Positions 8,356-17,744 of a DNA stretch of 64,000 bases are shown in pieces. This DNA is from an uncultured Rubripirellula sp. (GTDB taxonomy: Bacteria > Planctomycetota > Planctomycetia > Pirellulales > Pirellulaceae), in contig CALJHC010000009.1 of NCBI GenBank assembly GCA_938075415.1, forward strand, positions 1 through 64,000. Reading direction: 5' to 3'. The notes under the pieces are model-generated. The model did not search any database. It was not told the DNA's origin and saw only the letters and a program-made list of their open reading frames with translations. A program made the position numbers and the translations under genes. The number at the start of each line of letters is the position of its first letter. The first letter of the stretch is position 1.

Positions 8356-11300
8356 TTAACGTCGTACGGAAGATTCAACGACTCTCGGGGTAATGGATGT
8401 GCGTTCTGACACTCGTGTTGTCGGTTCGGTGAAGTTCTTGATCGTTTGCCTCAGTTTAAAACCTGAGGACCTTCTTTTGAGCGTTGCGGTTGGCCCGCCT
8501 TCCAGAGATTTGGGTGATGGGGGGCGAGGCGGTTTTGCTAGTGCAGAGGTGGCGTTTTGCTCACGAATGCTGGGCTGTCGGGCTGCTGACGTGATCGCGT
8601 TTCTGCTGTTCGGATTTGGGTCGATCAGGTCAGCCTCAATTGCTGAGTCATCGAAATCTGTTAAACGAGCGGTGTAAGCTTCAGTGTCGATGGGGTCTTC
8701 CACCCATTTTCCCTCCGCATCCAATTTCATGATTCCAAGTTCACGATAGAGCCGTAATCGAGCCGCGTATTCATTGAGCCACGCTGCCAAAAAGCTATTC
8801 TGCGAGCTTTGCAGCGATCGTTGTGCCCCGAGCAGGTTAATCGCTGTGGTCGGATTGATCTGTGGCCGCGCGCCCGGTTGCACAGGTGGCGGAGGAGTGA
8901 GCAGGGATAGTTGTGTCTGCTCAACACGCCGAAGGGCGATAAAGACAGCGCGTCTTTGGATCTCTAGCTGTAGCCTTCGTTGCTCAAGGGTTCTTAGCAA
9001 CGAACGCAATCCCTTCTGCAATCCATCGTGGGACTGAATGAGTGCGCGCCGGCTGCGTTGGAATTGAATGAGTGACTCGCGGTAGCCATTCCTTTCGAGC
9101 AGTCGCGTCAGGGGTGCATCGAACTCAAATCCCAGTCGCAGGTTGCTGGTGTCGCCCCTAAAGTCCAACGGATTGTTGCGAGCTGTTTTCAAATCCCAAT
9201 TGCCTGTGATTGAGACGTTCGACTGTAGGGCATCTGCGGCAATCTGAATGGATCGCCATTGATCAACGAAGGCGGCACGACCATTCATAAAATCGAGTCG
9301 GTTATCCAGTGCGATTTCCAAGGCTTGATCAGGACTCAAGTCAATTGATTCGACGCTAATCACCTCAATTCGTGCTTGTGCGGGTATCAGCATGAGTCGA
9401 TCGACAAACTGCGTGTAGCTTTGGGTCCAAGCGATCAGTTCGGAGATGGTTTGCTCGCGGTTTTCTTCCGTGGAGGCTTCACGAATCTTTTTTAATGCCT
9501 GCTGACTTTCCTCTAGTCCATTCTCGCCGAATTCCAGTTCAGCTAGCCGAGAGGTGATCCGCTGACGATCTTCGCGAAATCGCTGTATCTTAGTCGCATC
9601 CATGCTGCGCTCGCGTTCAGGCGCCATCTCTTCCATGCGTTGGATATCCCGTTCGGCGAGCTTTTTCAAACCCCGAACTGGAACGAGCAGGCTCTCGGCT
9701 ATCTCCAGCGTTTTTTGTGGTTCCGCATTGTTGTCGGTGGCGATCAACTGGAGGATCAGAATGTCCTTGCACTCAGAGACGACCTGCAAAAGTAATTCGG
9801 GATCGCGTTGGAAGTTGCCTTCAATGACTGCACCGGTTTCGTCTTGTTTGCCGCTGGGGTTCGCCAATGCTGATGTCAGCATCGCATCGATTCGATTTGC
9901 ATTGGATTGAAAGCGTTCGATGATGGTATCGATATCATCATCGTAGGCCAAAATGAGTGATTTGATCTCTTGGTTGGTCAGTTTGCTGATTGGTCCAACT
10001 GCTTCGTTCAGCATGGATTCAACCAAAAGGAGGTCGTTAGGTAGTTGATCCAAGCGACCCATGATTGCCTGGTTGAGCGATTGAACGCGCATGGAAGCGA
10101 GTTCAAAGGCTGACTGTTCTGTGGGATCAGGGCTCAACAGTTCAGTTTCCAGATCTTCAGCTCGCTGTCTCAAGTCCAACAGCATGCCAGCTTCGCCAAT
10201 GCGGCGTTGGGTTTCGAGTAACGCTTCAACAATAGGGTTTGCCTCGATGGGGATTAGTTGAAACCCCTCGATGGCGGTTTCGTCAATGGTTGCGAGAAGG
10301 TCGGCGGGCAATCCAAGGATCTGTGTTTTGTAATTATCCACCGACAGTTCAAATCGGTTGGTCTGATCAAGCAGGTTCGCTCGAGCATCTTCGATCTCCT
10401 GTCGAAACAGATCAACCTGAACGATATCGATTAGTTCGTTGCGTAAGAAGGCTTCAAGTCGATCGAGTGTCTGCAGTTGACGGCGTAAAAGATCCTCGGT
10501 GTTTCGAATTTGCTGTGCCTGCTGAAGAAGCCCCAGATAACCACCGACACCGCCGACACCGGAGAATGATTGCAGCGTGGTACTGGCACCGGATCGCTGC
10601 GGTGTGCTAACGCCCAGTTCACCAATGGCGACCTGCGTGAAGAACCCCTGACGAAACTGCGCATAGGATCGAAGGTTTGAGAGAAGGGTTCGTTCGCTTT
10701 GTGTCAGTTGCTCCAACGCGATGTCTTTGCCCGCTCCGCGAAGCAAGGGCTGAACGAAAGAGAAATTAGCCAAGGAGCTGCCGAGGCTGGCATCGCTGCC
10801 AGTGAAATCCCAAGTGAACGAGTTCGCGAATCCGATGAGGACCTCTCCGGCAGTCGCTAGGCGGCGGCTGGCGCTGGCGGGTGATGTGATGGCGAATCGA
10901 TTCCGCTCGGGTGTGTCAAACGGTCCTTCGACTACATAACCGCCTGATGACGGTGAAAATGCGATGGCGGTCGGAGAGATGTCGCCACGATGCACATAGC
11001 TTGTACCGGTACCACCAAAAAATTGAGTGTCCAGTCGAAAGCGTTGACCAGTGACGTCAAGCGAGGAGAGATAGACGGTTTCCAGCGAACGCTGATGAGA
11101 AGGCGAGTGCAGGTAAGCGAGTTTGATTGCAGAATCGAGCGAAAGTTCGCAGGCACCCTCCTCGGTGACTTTTGTGTAGGACGCGAGTTGCTCTCGCCAC
11201 TGAGGATTCTCCAGATATTCTCGAACACCATGATCTGTCCAGTGCTTCCATCCCGGAATGTTATCCACTTCCTTCATGTATTGATTCGATGAAGGATCAT

Positions 11301-11535
11301 CCACCGGCATTGGAGAGTGATCAGGATCGTAATTATCAAAGAACCTGCTTTTTGGGTCCGCGTCAATGCTGACGTTGTTGTTGGCCCAGCGGTCGTCTTG
11401 GTTTCGCTCGGCGATTACCTCGTAAGCTTCCCGGTCGGCGTCAATCCTGTACTTCGCTTGCGAGCAGCCCGAAATTGAGAGGCACGCCAACGCGATGCAA
11501 AGATGATTTCGCGTTTTCGAGCGTCGGGATAACAT
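8356..11535 (-). CDS. TolC-like outer membrane efflux lipoprotein with a large central insertion
   Basis: A 1059-residue outer-membrane factor, roughly twice the usual 450-500. The N-terminus is a lipoprotein signal (ACLSISGC, acylated Cys24). The first TolC half is about residues 130-430, ending in helices with LQTLDRLEAFLRNELIDIVQ. A Glu/Leu/Arg-rich, mostly helical region of about 300 residues (about 440-740) follows. The second half (from SPDQALEIALDNRLDFMNGR) ends in a long coil and REL.IMKLD. A Ser/Arg/Pro-rich tail of about 90 residues closes the protein. In a tripartite pump it would form the outer-membrane channel and docking tunnel. It heads the minus-strand cluster of adaptors, permease and ATPase. 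What the insertion does is unknown. Confidence 0.82.
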   Translation of the reverse strand: MLSRRSKTRNHLCIALACLSISGCSQAKYRIDADREAYEVIAERNQDDRWANNNVSIDADPKSRFFDNYDPDHSPMPVDDPSSNQYMKEVDNIPGWKHWTDHGVREYLENPQWREQLASYTKVTEEGACELSLDSAIKLAYLHSPSHQRSLETVYLSSLDVTGQRFRLDTQFFGGTGTSYVHRGDISPTAIAFSPSSGGYVVEGPFDTPERNRFAITSPASASRRLATAGEVLIGFANSFTWDFTGSDASLGSSLANFSFVQPLLRGAGKDIALEQLTQSERTLLSNLRSYAQFRQGFFTQVAIGELGVSTPQRSGASTTLQSFSGVGGVGGYLGLLQQAQQIRNTEDLLRRQLQTLDRLEAFLRNELIDIVQVDLFRQEIEDARANLLDQTNRFELSVDNYKTQILGLPADLLATIDETAIEGFQLIPIEANPIVEALLETQRRIGEAGMLLDLRQRAEDLETELLSPDPTEQSAFELASMRVQSLNQAIMGRLDQLPNDLLLVESMLNEAVGPISKLTNQEIKSLILAYDDDIDTIIERFQSNANRIDAMLTSALANPSGKQDETGAVIEGNFQRDPELLLQVVSECKDILILQLIATDNNAEPQKTLEIAESLLVPVRGLKKLAERDIQRMEEMAPERERSMDATKIQRFREDRQRITSRLAELEFGENGLEESQQALKKIREASTEENREQTISELIAWTQSYTQFVDRLMLIPAQARIEVISVESIDLSPDQALEIALDNRLDFMNGRAAFVDQWRSIQIAADALQSNVSITGNWDLKTARNNPLDFRGDTSNLRLGFEFDAPLTRLLERNGYRESLIQFQRSRRALIQSHDGLQKGLRSLLRTLEQRRLQLEIQRRAVFIALRRVEQTQLSLLTPPPPVQPGARPQINPTTAINLLGAQRSLQSSQNSFLAAWLNEYAARLRLYRELGIMKLDAEGKWVEDPIDTEAYTARLTDFDDSAIEADLIDPNPNSRNAITSAARQPSIREQNATSALAKPPRPPSPKSLEGGPTATLKRRSSGFKLRQTIKNFTEPTTRVSERTSITPRVVESSVRR

Positions 11536-11934
11536 GCGAAAACCAATGAGTTGAGGAGCTTCACGTTCCGATCCGTCGGAATCGTTACCATACCTACCAC
11601 CGTTTTGGACAGAATTACCGCACCGTCTTCCGATAATATGGATTTTCGATCGTGCCGTTTCCGCCGTTTCCGCCGTTTCCGCGTTTTTTTCGGTGTTTTC
11701 GCAAGGTGGGCCTGATGGCGAGCTGGCGAGCGATGGGCCAGCAGCACGCAGTTGACCCCTGCTTGGATTATCGAGAGGTCGATAGTAACGATCTTAGCGA
11801 TTGCACCGGCGAGTGATTATTTTCTCTAACCGATACCAATTAACCCGGGCTGTTTCGGTTCAGGTGAGACTTCGTTCAGGTTTCACGATTCGACTCGTTT
11901 GGTGAAACAATGGGCTGATCATCGGGCTGTTGCA
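11536..11934. other. Gap upstream of the TolC-like gene
   Basis: No gene is supported. The stretch contains the 9-bp repeat at 11654-11680 and presumably the promoter of the efflux cluster, which I could not place with confidence. Confidence 0.5.
11654..11680. repeat. 9-bp tandem repeat, 3 copies
   Basis: Three exact copies of GCCGTTTCC, about 120 bases upstream of the TolC-like start codon, probably in or near its 5' leader. Confidence 0.85.
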
Positions 11935-11966
11935 CAAAAAAACCACGGCAGGAAAATGCCGTGGTC
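11935..11966 (-). terminator. Intrinsic terminator after the Spy-like gene
   Basis: A perfect 9-bp stem (ACCACGGCA at 11942-11950 with TGCCGTGGT at 11957-11965) with a 6-base loop is followed, on the minus strand, by seven T. It sits 26 bases past the stop of the minus-strand Spy-like gene. Confidence 0.9.
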
Positions 11967-11991
11967 ACCTATTTGAGCGGTCGACGTGAGA

Positions 11992-12525
11992 CTAACTGCT
12001 CTGCTTTCTATTTTTCTTTTTCGTGGACGTCTTTTCGGCGGCGTCTTTTTTTGCGTTCTTCGTTCCACGAATGAAGTTCGCGGGAATCTTGGCTTTTTGT
12101 TCGTCACTGCATAAAGCAACCACCTTCTTCTTCATCTCAAGGCGAAGGGCATTGATTTTGGCTGTCGCCTCTATTTGCTCCTTGTTGTAGCCTGCCTCCG
12201 AGTTGATCAAGTTCAGCAATTCCTTTCCCTTCTTATCAGACCCACGAAGCTTCTTCTGGACTTCTGCACGCTTCTTGACCAGTTCCGGGGTGATGCCCGC
12301 AGTTTCTCGGATTTCCTTTGCTTTTCCTAATGACTCCTTGTGGAGTTCTTTCACCTTCGCCACTTGGTCGTCAGTTAGGTTCAGGTCCTTCAACTGAGTT
12401 AGCAATTGGGTCGCGGCATTTCCTCGATTTCGCTGTCCGCGTTTCTTCTTTTCTGAATCCTCATCCGCTAGACAGGGCGAAATCAATAAGGTCACAACGA
12501 ATAGACTCAAACAGAATTTTGACAT
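11992..12525 (-). CDS. Secreted Spy/CpxP (LTXXQ)-like periplasmic protein
   Basis: A 177-residue exported protein. Residues 1-20 form a signal peptide (cleavage at CLA|DE). The mature part is Lys/Glu-rich and helical. The stretch LNLTDDQVAKVKELHKESL matches the LTXXQ motif of Spy/CpxP proteins, which in enterobacteria act as ATP-independent periplasmic chaperones and stress sensors. The C-terminus is a Lys/Thr/Ser-rich basic tail. It has its own terminator and ATG start at 12525. No two-component system lies next to it, so a role in envelope stress is inferred only from the family. Confidence 0.7.
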   Translation of the reverse strand: MSKFCLSLFVVTLLISPCLADEDSEKKKRGQRNRGNAATQLLTQLKDLNLTDDQVAKVKELHKESLGKAKEIRETAGITPELVKKRAEVQKKLRGSDKKGKELLNLINSEAGYNKEQIEATAKINALRLEMKKKVVALCSDEQKAKIPANFIRGTKNAKKDAAEKTSTKKKNRKQSS

Positions 12526-12617
12526 GATCGATCGCTTAAACTGAAGGATGGGCCGGGAACTACAAATACTGGAGCAGTCCTACAGTTTAATACTCATGCA
12601 GTGAAGTTGTCCACGTG

Positions 12618-13403
12618 TCAAAGAGTCTGCCCGCCGTCAACCGACAGCACTTGGCCGGTTGCAATGCGATTTCCGGTGCAGAAGTAAATGACCGCATCCG
12701 CTATGTCGTCAGGTTGTGACGCTCTCGGGATTGGATAACCAGCAACCATCTCGTTCAGATCCCAGTCAGGATTGCCTTCACGAATCCAGCGACTGTCGAT
12801 GGGACCGGGGCACACGGCATTAACGGTGACATTCGGCGCGAGGACTCTTGCCAGGGATTTGGTCATTGTGATCAAGGCTCCTTTGCTGGCGCAGTAGGCG
12901 ATCGAAGACCCCGACCCTGTCAGCCCGGCAACGGACGCGATATTGACCACGGCTCCATTTATCATTGCTGCGTTTGCCATTGCCTGGGGCTTGGTTTGGT
13001 CACTTTGTTTCAGGAGTGGGGCCGCAGCACGAGTCACAAAGAAAGCTCCTTTGACATTCACGGCCATCATTCTGTCCCACATTTCCTCCGTCAGCTCATC
13101 GAGTTTTTCATGCGGGATAAAATTGGTGGTTGCGGCGTTATTAACAACGACATCCAACCGACCAAATTCAGCGGCTACCTGATCAATCATCTCGCAAACC
13201 GACGTGTTATCTGAAACGTCGCATTGAGCCAACCTTGCCTGACCGCCAGCAGCAGCGATTTCATTGACCGTCTCGGTTGCTTCCCGTTCGCTGCGGGAGT
13301 AGTTAACGATTACCGCATAACCCTTTTCAGCGAACCTCACCGAACATGCTTTGCCGACACCAGTTCCGCCACCGGTTATCAATGCAACAGGTTGATCAAT
13401 CAC
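12618..13403 (-). CDS. Short-chain dehydrogenase/reductase (FabG-like)
   Basis: A classical SDR of 261 residues. The nucleotide-binding TGGGTGVGKA is at about 10-19, NNA at 88-90, the catalytic Ser about 157, and YCASK with Tyr170 and Lys174. The C-terminus ends in VLSVDGGQTL, common in FabG-like 3-oxoacyl reductases. The probable cofactor is NADP(H) or NAD(H); substrate cannot be read. A 15-residue stretch near 134-149 (SDQTKPQAMANAAM) is longer than in standard FabG. The start is GTG at 13403. No pathway partner is next to it. Confidence 0.85.
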   Translation of the reverse strand: MIDQPVALITGGGTGVGKACSVRFAEKGYAVIVNYSRSEREATETVNEIAAAGGQARLAQCDVSDNTSVCEMIDQVAAEFGRLDVVVNNAATTNFIPHEKLDELTEEMWDRMMAVNVKGAFFVTRAAAPLLKQSDQTKPQAMANAAMINGAVVNIASVAGLTGSGSSIAYCASKGALITMTKSLARVLAPNVTVNAVCPGPIDSRWIREGNPDWDLNEMVAGYPIPRASQPDDIADAVIYFCTGNRIATGQVLSVDGGQTL

Positions 13404-13662
13404 TTCGGATCTCCAAATTTTCTTACGTTGGAAGTTAGGTTTGTTTTTCTCTGCGCCGCTGTGTTGGGCTCGGAAGTTTCATTTTGGTGAAATCGATCCG
13501 TGGTCGTGACTTCACGGAGACAAGGAAGGGGATTTCCTTAGTGGGCAAGTCAAAGTGTGGGTTGGTTCAGTCAGTTTTTCGGACCGCCGAACGATGGGAT
13601 TCTGAGAAAACTACGTGGAACGGGACTTGGCGTTCTGCCTTCAGGGTTTTTGTCACCATTGT

Positions 13663-14499
13663 CTATGATCGTGACGGTCTGAGAAGGTTAACCTCGCCGC
13701 TTGATAACAGCAGTTCACCCTGGGGGCCGGCAATTCGCAAAAGACCATTGTCGGAAATGCCGATACATTGCCCGGTCTGTTCGTCTCCGGCAATATGAAA
13801 TGAGATCTGCCGACCAGTTAATAGGCAGCGTGCCCGGAAATCACGAAGCGTCTCATCCCCTTCGGAATCCCCATCACGGACTGCTTCAAGGATCTCGGTC
13901 ACCAATCCAGAAAGTACCGCATAGCGTTCAAGATTTCGCCCCAACACATCTGAGAGTCCCGTTGGTTTCTGTGATGAAGGGTCTTTTGATAAGTCAGGGA
14001 CGGTGCCGATGTTCATGCCGACACCGATCACCAGTCGGTTGGGGCAGTTGGATCCCGTTTCTATTAAAATGCCCGCCACCTTACCTCCGGCAACGTGGAC
14101 GTCGTTTGGCCATTTCAATCGCACCTTCAATGGTGCAAATTGGAATTCGAGATAACGTGAAATCCCAACACCGACAGCAAGAGGCAATCGATTTAGCCCG
14201 CCTGATACGGAAGGATGCGCGTCGCTGGCGGTCTCGCGCGCCAAAGCAAGAGAAAAGGTCAACGTACCTTCATCGCTTTGCCAGTGACGGCCGCGTCTTC
14301 CTCGTCCAGCGGATTGCGAGTCAGTTAAAAATAAACGAGGTAATGTGTCCGGCGGGATTTGGTTGCCCTGTAACTGTTTCATTGCTTCCGAATTGGTTGA
14401 GTCCATCGATGAACGATAGTCAACCGACCGAATTATCTCATTGCTCAATAAATCGAGAACTGCTGCGCGACCTATCGGGTCCACCTTCTCGTCAATCAA
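13663..14499 (-). CDS. birA: Biotin--[acetyl-CoA-carboxylase] ligase (BirA-type, catalytic form)
   Basis: A 278-residue biotin protein ligase, joining biotin to the carrier lysine of biotin enzymes through biotinyl-AMP. The ligase motif GRGRRGRHW is at about 65-73 and KWPNDV at 129-134 with the conserved GGKVAGILIE following. There is no N-terminal helix-turn-helix, so it is the monofunctional form without repressor activity. The apparent start is TTG at 14499. It lies 24 bases after a zinc-ribbon membrane protein gene on the same strand and is probably co-transcribed with it. Confidence 0.87.
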   Translation of the reverse strand: MIDEKVDPIGRAAVLDLLSNEIIRSVDYRSSMDSTNSEAMKQLQGNQIPPDTLPRLFLTDSQSAGRGRRGRHWQSDEGTLTFSLALARETASDAHPSVSGGLNRLPLAVGVGISRYLEFQFAPLKVRLKWPNDVHVAGGKVAGILIETGSNCPNRLVIGVGMNIGTVPDLSKDPSSQKPTGLSDVLGRNLERYAVLSGLVTEILEAVRDGDSEGDETLRDFRARCLLTGRQISFHIAGDEQTGQCIGISDNGLLRIAGPQGELLLSSGEVNLLRPSRS

Positions 14500-14523
14500 T
14501 TGTGGCCGCTCCCCTAGACTCGT

Positions 14524-14778
14524 TTAAAAAAATAGAAAGCCCAAAAGAAATATCGACAACAACACCAGTGTGACCACTTTCCAGTGCAACGACAGTGAAG
14601 TCGTCAGTTTGCCGTTATCGAAATTTTCTGAGACGTAACTTTCATAATCAAATTCCTCTTCTTCGTATTCTGTATCTTCACTCCATCCATCTGAATCACT
14701 GCTGCCACAATGTCTACAGAAACGTACTTCCGCCCTTATCTCTGCACCGCAGTGCTGGCAAACGGTAAAATCCTCCAT
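14524..14778 (-). CDS. Small zinc-ribbon, C-terminally membrane-anchored protein
   Basis: An 84-residue protein with a double-CxxC zinc ribbon (Cys7/Cys10 and Cys21/Cys24: CQHCG and CRHCG), an acidic linker (EDTEYEEEEFDYESY) and one C-terminal hydrophobic segment (about 64-84). The layout suggests a cytoplasmic zinc ribbon tethered to the inner membrane. ATG at 14778 follows a G-rich stretch that may serve as ribosome binding site. It precedes the biotin ligase by 24 bases. Function unknown. Confidence 0.75.
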   Translation of the reverse strand: MEDFTVCQHCGAEIRAEVRFCRHCGSSDSDGWSEDTEYEEEEFDYESYVSENFDNGKLTTSLSLHWKVVTLVLLSIFLLGFLFF

Positions 14779-15212
14779 TGAATCCCCCCCCGTAATCTTG
14801 CAGGGTTAGTTATTTTGCGTCGTTTCTGGCAACTCACGGTCTCTTCGGTGATTGAGCGTTTGGTGGGAACTAACGCGTTAACGTCTCAGGAAAAGCATAC
14901 CACCGAGAGCTTGCTCGAAACAATGTGTCGGTGGAGGAGCGTGAGGATCAATCGATGCCATCATAAAAAGTGAGGTCGGTGGAATACCAGCAAGCGATTG
15001 CGATACTTGCAAAAAGCCTTCGTCGGACACTTCGCATGATGCCATTGAGTTGATCAGGCGTTTGCGGTGAAGGATCGGTCAAGTTGAAGTTGCTCGCGAT
15101 GTTCTTTTTGGAGCTGGATCGTATTGCATTTACTGCATCTTCGCAAAAAGACGTTCGTTGATTACAACCAGTTACTACTTCATTCTCATCTTCCATCAGC
15201 ATTGAATTTACC
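14779..15212. other. Divergent intergenic region
   Basis: This stretch lies between the minus-strand zinc-ribbon gene and the plus-strand mogA-like gene and must hold the promoters of both. I see no clear consensus pair or strong hairpin. Confidence 0.4.
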
Positions 15213-15737
15213 ATGAATATTGGAATCATCACGATTTCTGACCGTGCCAGTCGAGGAGAATATGAGGATCTAGGTGGTCCAGCGATTGAGCGATATTTGG
15301 ATGAGGTGGTGGAATCTTCTCACCTACCTGTGCGACGAATTATCTCCGATGATCAAGATTTAATTGAACAGACTCTGATCGAGTTATGCGACCGGGAAGC
15401 CTGTTCGCTGGTCGTCACAACGGGCGGAACCGGACCCGCGGTTCGAGATGTTACTCCCGAGGCGACTGAAACGGTTTGTGAAAAAATGATGCCAGGGTTT
15501 GGCGAATTGATGAGGAAAGTTTCTTTGGAGAAAGTTCCCACTGCGATTCTCTCTCGTCAAACGGCTGGTATCCGAGGTGAAAGCCTCGTTATTAACCTGC
15601 CAGGTAAACCGAAGGCGATTTCAGAATGTTTGGATGCCGTGTTTCCAGCGATACCCTATTGCATTGATCTCATCGGTGGTCCCAGGATGACAACGAACGA
15701 ATCGAGGATTGTGGCGTTTCGACCCAAGGGTCGATAG
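15213..15737 (+). CDS. mogA: Molybdopterin adenylyltransferase, MogA/MoaB family
   Basis: A 174-residue MogA-type protein. It starts GIITISDRASRGEYEDLGGP, the typical first strand and loop, and carries TTGGTGPAVRDVTPEAT, the molybdopterin-binding motif. The end has LPGKPKAISECLDAVFPAIP, also conserved. The enzyme adenylylates molybdopterin before molybdenum insertion in the cytoplasm. The start is ATG at 15213. No other molybdenum cofactor gene is in the window. MoaB is the alternative name; length and motifs fit either. Confidence 0.88.
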   Translation: MNIGIITISDRASRGEYEDLGGPAIERYLDEVVESSHLPVRRIISDDQDLIEQTLIELCDREACSLVVTTGGTGPAVRDVTPEATETVCEKMMPGFGELMRKVSLEKVPTAILSRQTAGIRGESLVINLPGKPKAISECLDAVFPAIPYCIDLIGGPRMTTNESRIVAFRPKGR

Positions 15738-16119
15738 CGAGGACGTCCAAGCAAAAATTCTTGCTTTGCGGTCAGCCGTTTTGTGCACTCACAAAGTATC
15801 AACGAACTGCAGACACTATCCGGCTTGCTTCCTCCGGTGTTCTTCCTGGTCGTTATCGCATTGATTGAAGTTCCGCGCGAGCTTGCAGTAGGTTGAATCA
15901 GGATGGGATTGAAGGGGTTCAGCGTTCAATTATCTCCAAGATTGAAGCTCAACGTGGGCGTTGCAGAGAGCAGAAGTTTTCTGCAATCCCGACTTTACGG
16001 TACATGGTTGTGATTTTTCGTTGACTGCTGTTGAACATCGCTCAGATGAAACATGCGGAGTTGAACGGTCAGATTTTGGCGTGATCATTGTTTTCATTAT
16101 GCATGTTCTGGAGAGAGGA
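15738..16119. other. Convergent gap after mogA
   Basis: No gene is supported. A weak 6-bp stem (AAGCAA/TTGCTT near 15752-15767) lacks a good T-run and is not called as a terminator. Confidence 0.4.
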
Positions 16120-17673
16120 TCATGCTTCGGAGGTAAGGCTAAGTCGACTCCCGGCTTCACTGATTGCCTGTAGCATTTCTCGCAAATCGGTTTCAGTTGT
16201 TTTTGGATTCATCATTGTAGAGCGAAGGTATATTTTCTGATCGATTTTAGTTTGGGTTAGGTAGCTCATTCCTGACTCCAGTAATCGCCGCCTGAGACGT
16301 AATTGGTGTTGATTCTGATTCTCAATGCTCATTTGTTTTACCCTCTCATCAAGATGGCGAAACAAAATGATGTTGCAGCTGGGTTCACCCCATGTCTCGA
16401 ACATGGGGTGCTGGTTTAAAAGTTCGTTGAGGTCAATCGCCAGCTGTAGGACATGCTCTGCCAAGGCTGAGAAAATGTTCTTACCGAACAGCGACCAAAC
16501 ACCCCAGATCCCCATTGCCGAGGCCCGCTTGGTGCATTCCAACGTCACGACGGCGTTATCGTAATTGGCAAAATCAGGAGCGGAGGGATCGAAAAGGTAG
16601 GGAGCCGATTGATCAAAGGCAGCAAACTGGTCAGCCTTGTCCTTGAAAAACACCATGGCGCAAACGGCGGGGACGAACATCATTTTATGGGCGTCAACCA
16701 CAACGCTGTCAGCCAAATGCAAACCGCTTACCAGGTCACGGTGTTTCTGGCTGAGACACAGCGAACCACCATGTGCGGCGTCTACGTGTAGCCAAACGCC
16801 AAAGTCCCGGCAGACTTCTGCAATTTCCTCAATGGGATCGAACGCACCGCACGCCGTACTACCCGCGACCGAGACAACCGCGATGACCGGCACCGAGCGA
16901 TCACTCAGGTCCCGAAGCACCGTTTGCAGTTGCCTCACATCCATTCGTCGGTGTTCATCAAGAGGTACCCGAACCAGATTTTTCGTTCCCACTCCCATCA
17001 CCCCCGCTGCTCGATCCACGCAGTAATGAGCATCCTGCTGAATTACCAGGACCGGATCGGCCGCCTGCTTACTGGTAGGACGGCTTGCTGTCCCATGTTT
17101 CCAGAATTCGGGGCAGCGTCGATGTCGCGCTGCAAGCAAGGCCGTGAGGTTGGCCAGGGAACCACCCGACGTGATCAATGAACCGAATGTCTTTTCGCGA
17201 AACCCAATCTCTTTCCCGATTTCCTGAAGCACCGCACGTTCAACTGCGACCGACCAAGGGCCCATCTCGTAGACGCCTTGCACTTGATTGCTTAATGCCG
17301 TCATCGCATCGAACCAACCTGCCAACGGCATCACGGCAGGGACTTGGTGGCCGGCACAGTGTGGGTGGTGCAGCCCTTGGCTTCGATCGAGCGAAAGTTT
17401 AACAAGTGCATCAAATTGCTGGACGATGGATTCATTTTTGCTTGTCCCAGATGCCAGGTCAAGTTGAACTTCTTGGACGGTTCTGGTGTGAAGTTGCTCG
17501 ATAGCATGGGCGACATTTTCGTCAGGAGATCTCCACTCCTGAAAGCGTTTTCGGTTCCCTTGCAGCGCTGAGAGATGCTGGGTGAAAAGGAGACTCAGTT
17601 TCTCGCCGCAATGTTTGGCAAGATTTGGGTCGTAGCAGAGTGAAATCAAATCGGCCGCTGAATCTGAATCCAT
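16120..17673 (-). CDS. Pyridoxal-phosphate-dependent decarboxylase (group II)
   Basis: A 517-residue group II PLP decarboxylase. ITSGGSLANLTALLAARH (about 167-184) binds the cofactor phosphate, HVDAAHGG (296-303) holds the Asp that pairs with the pyridine nitrogen, and DAHKM places the Schiff-base lysine at about 330. Relatives decarboxylate glutamate, aspartate, 2,4-diaminobutyrate or aromatic amino acids; the sequence does not let me choose. The start is ATG at 17673. A long inverted repeat lies about 70-130 bases upstream and could be a regulatory element or an upstream-gene 3' structure. Confidence 0.85.
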   Translation of the reverse strand: MDSDSAADLISLCYDPNLAKHCGEKLSLLFTQHLSALQGNRKRFQEWRSPDENVAHAIEQLHTRTVQEVQLDLASGTSKNESIVQQFDALVKLSLDRSQGLHHPHCAGHQVPAVMPLAGWFDAMTALSNQVQGVYEMGPWSVAVERAVLQEIGKEIGFREKTFGSLITSGGSLANLTALLAARHRRCPEFWKHGTASRPTSKQAADPVLVIQQDAHYCVDRAAGVMGVGTKNLVRVPLDEHRRMDVRQLQTVLRDLSDRSVPVIAVVSVAGSTACGAFDPIEEIAEVCRDFGVWLHVDAAHGGSLCLSQKHRDLVSGLHLADSVVVDAHKMMFVPAVCAMVFFKDKADQFAAFDQSAPYLFDPSAPDFANYDNAVVTLECTKRASAMGIWGVWSLFGKNIFSALAEHVLQLAIDLNELLNQHPMFETWGEPSCNIILFRHLDERVKQMSIENQNQHQLRLRRRLLESGMSYLTQTKIDQKIYLRSTMMNPKTTETDLREMLQAISEAGSRLSLTSEA

Positions 17674-17744
17674 GAATCACCTGTTTCAACGCCGATTGCA
17701 ATACTTGTCAAGTAAGTCGATCCAAATTGTGGATCAGTCGTGAG

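Noticed and set aside
15750..15770. Short stem after mogA as a terminator
   Set aside because: Only 6 bp and no T-run of useful length.
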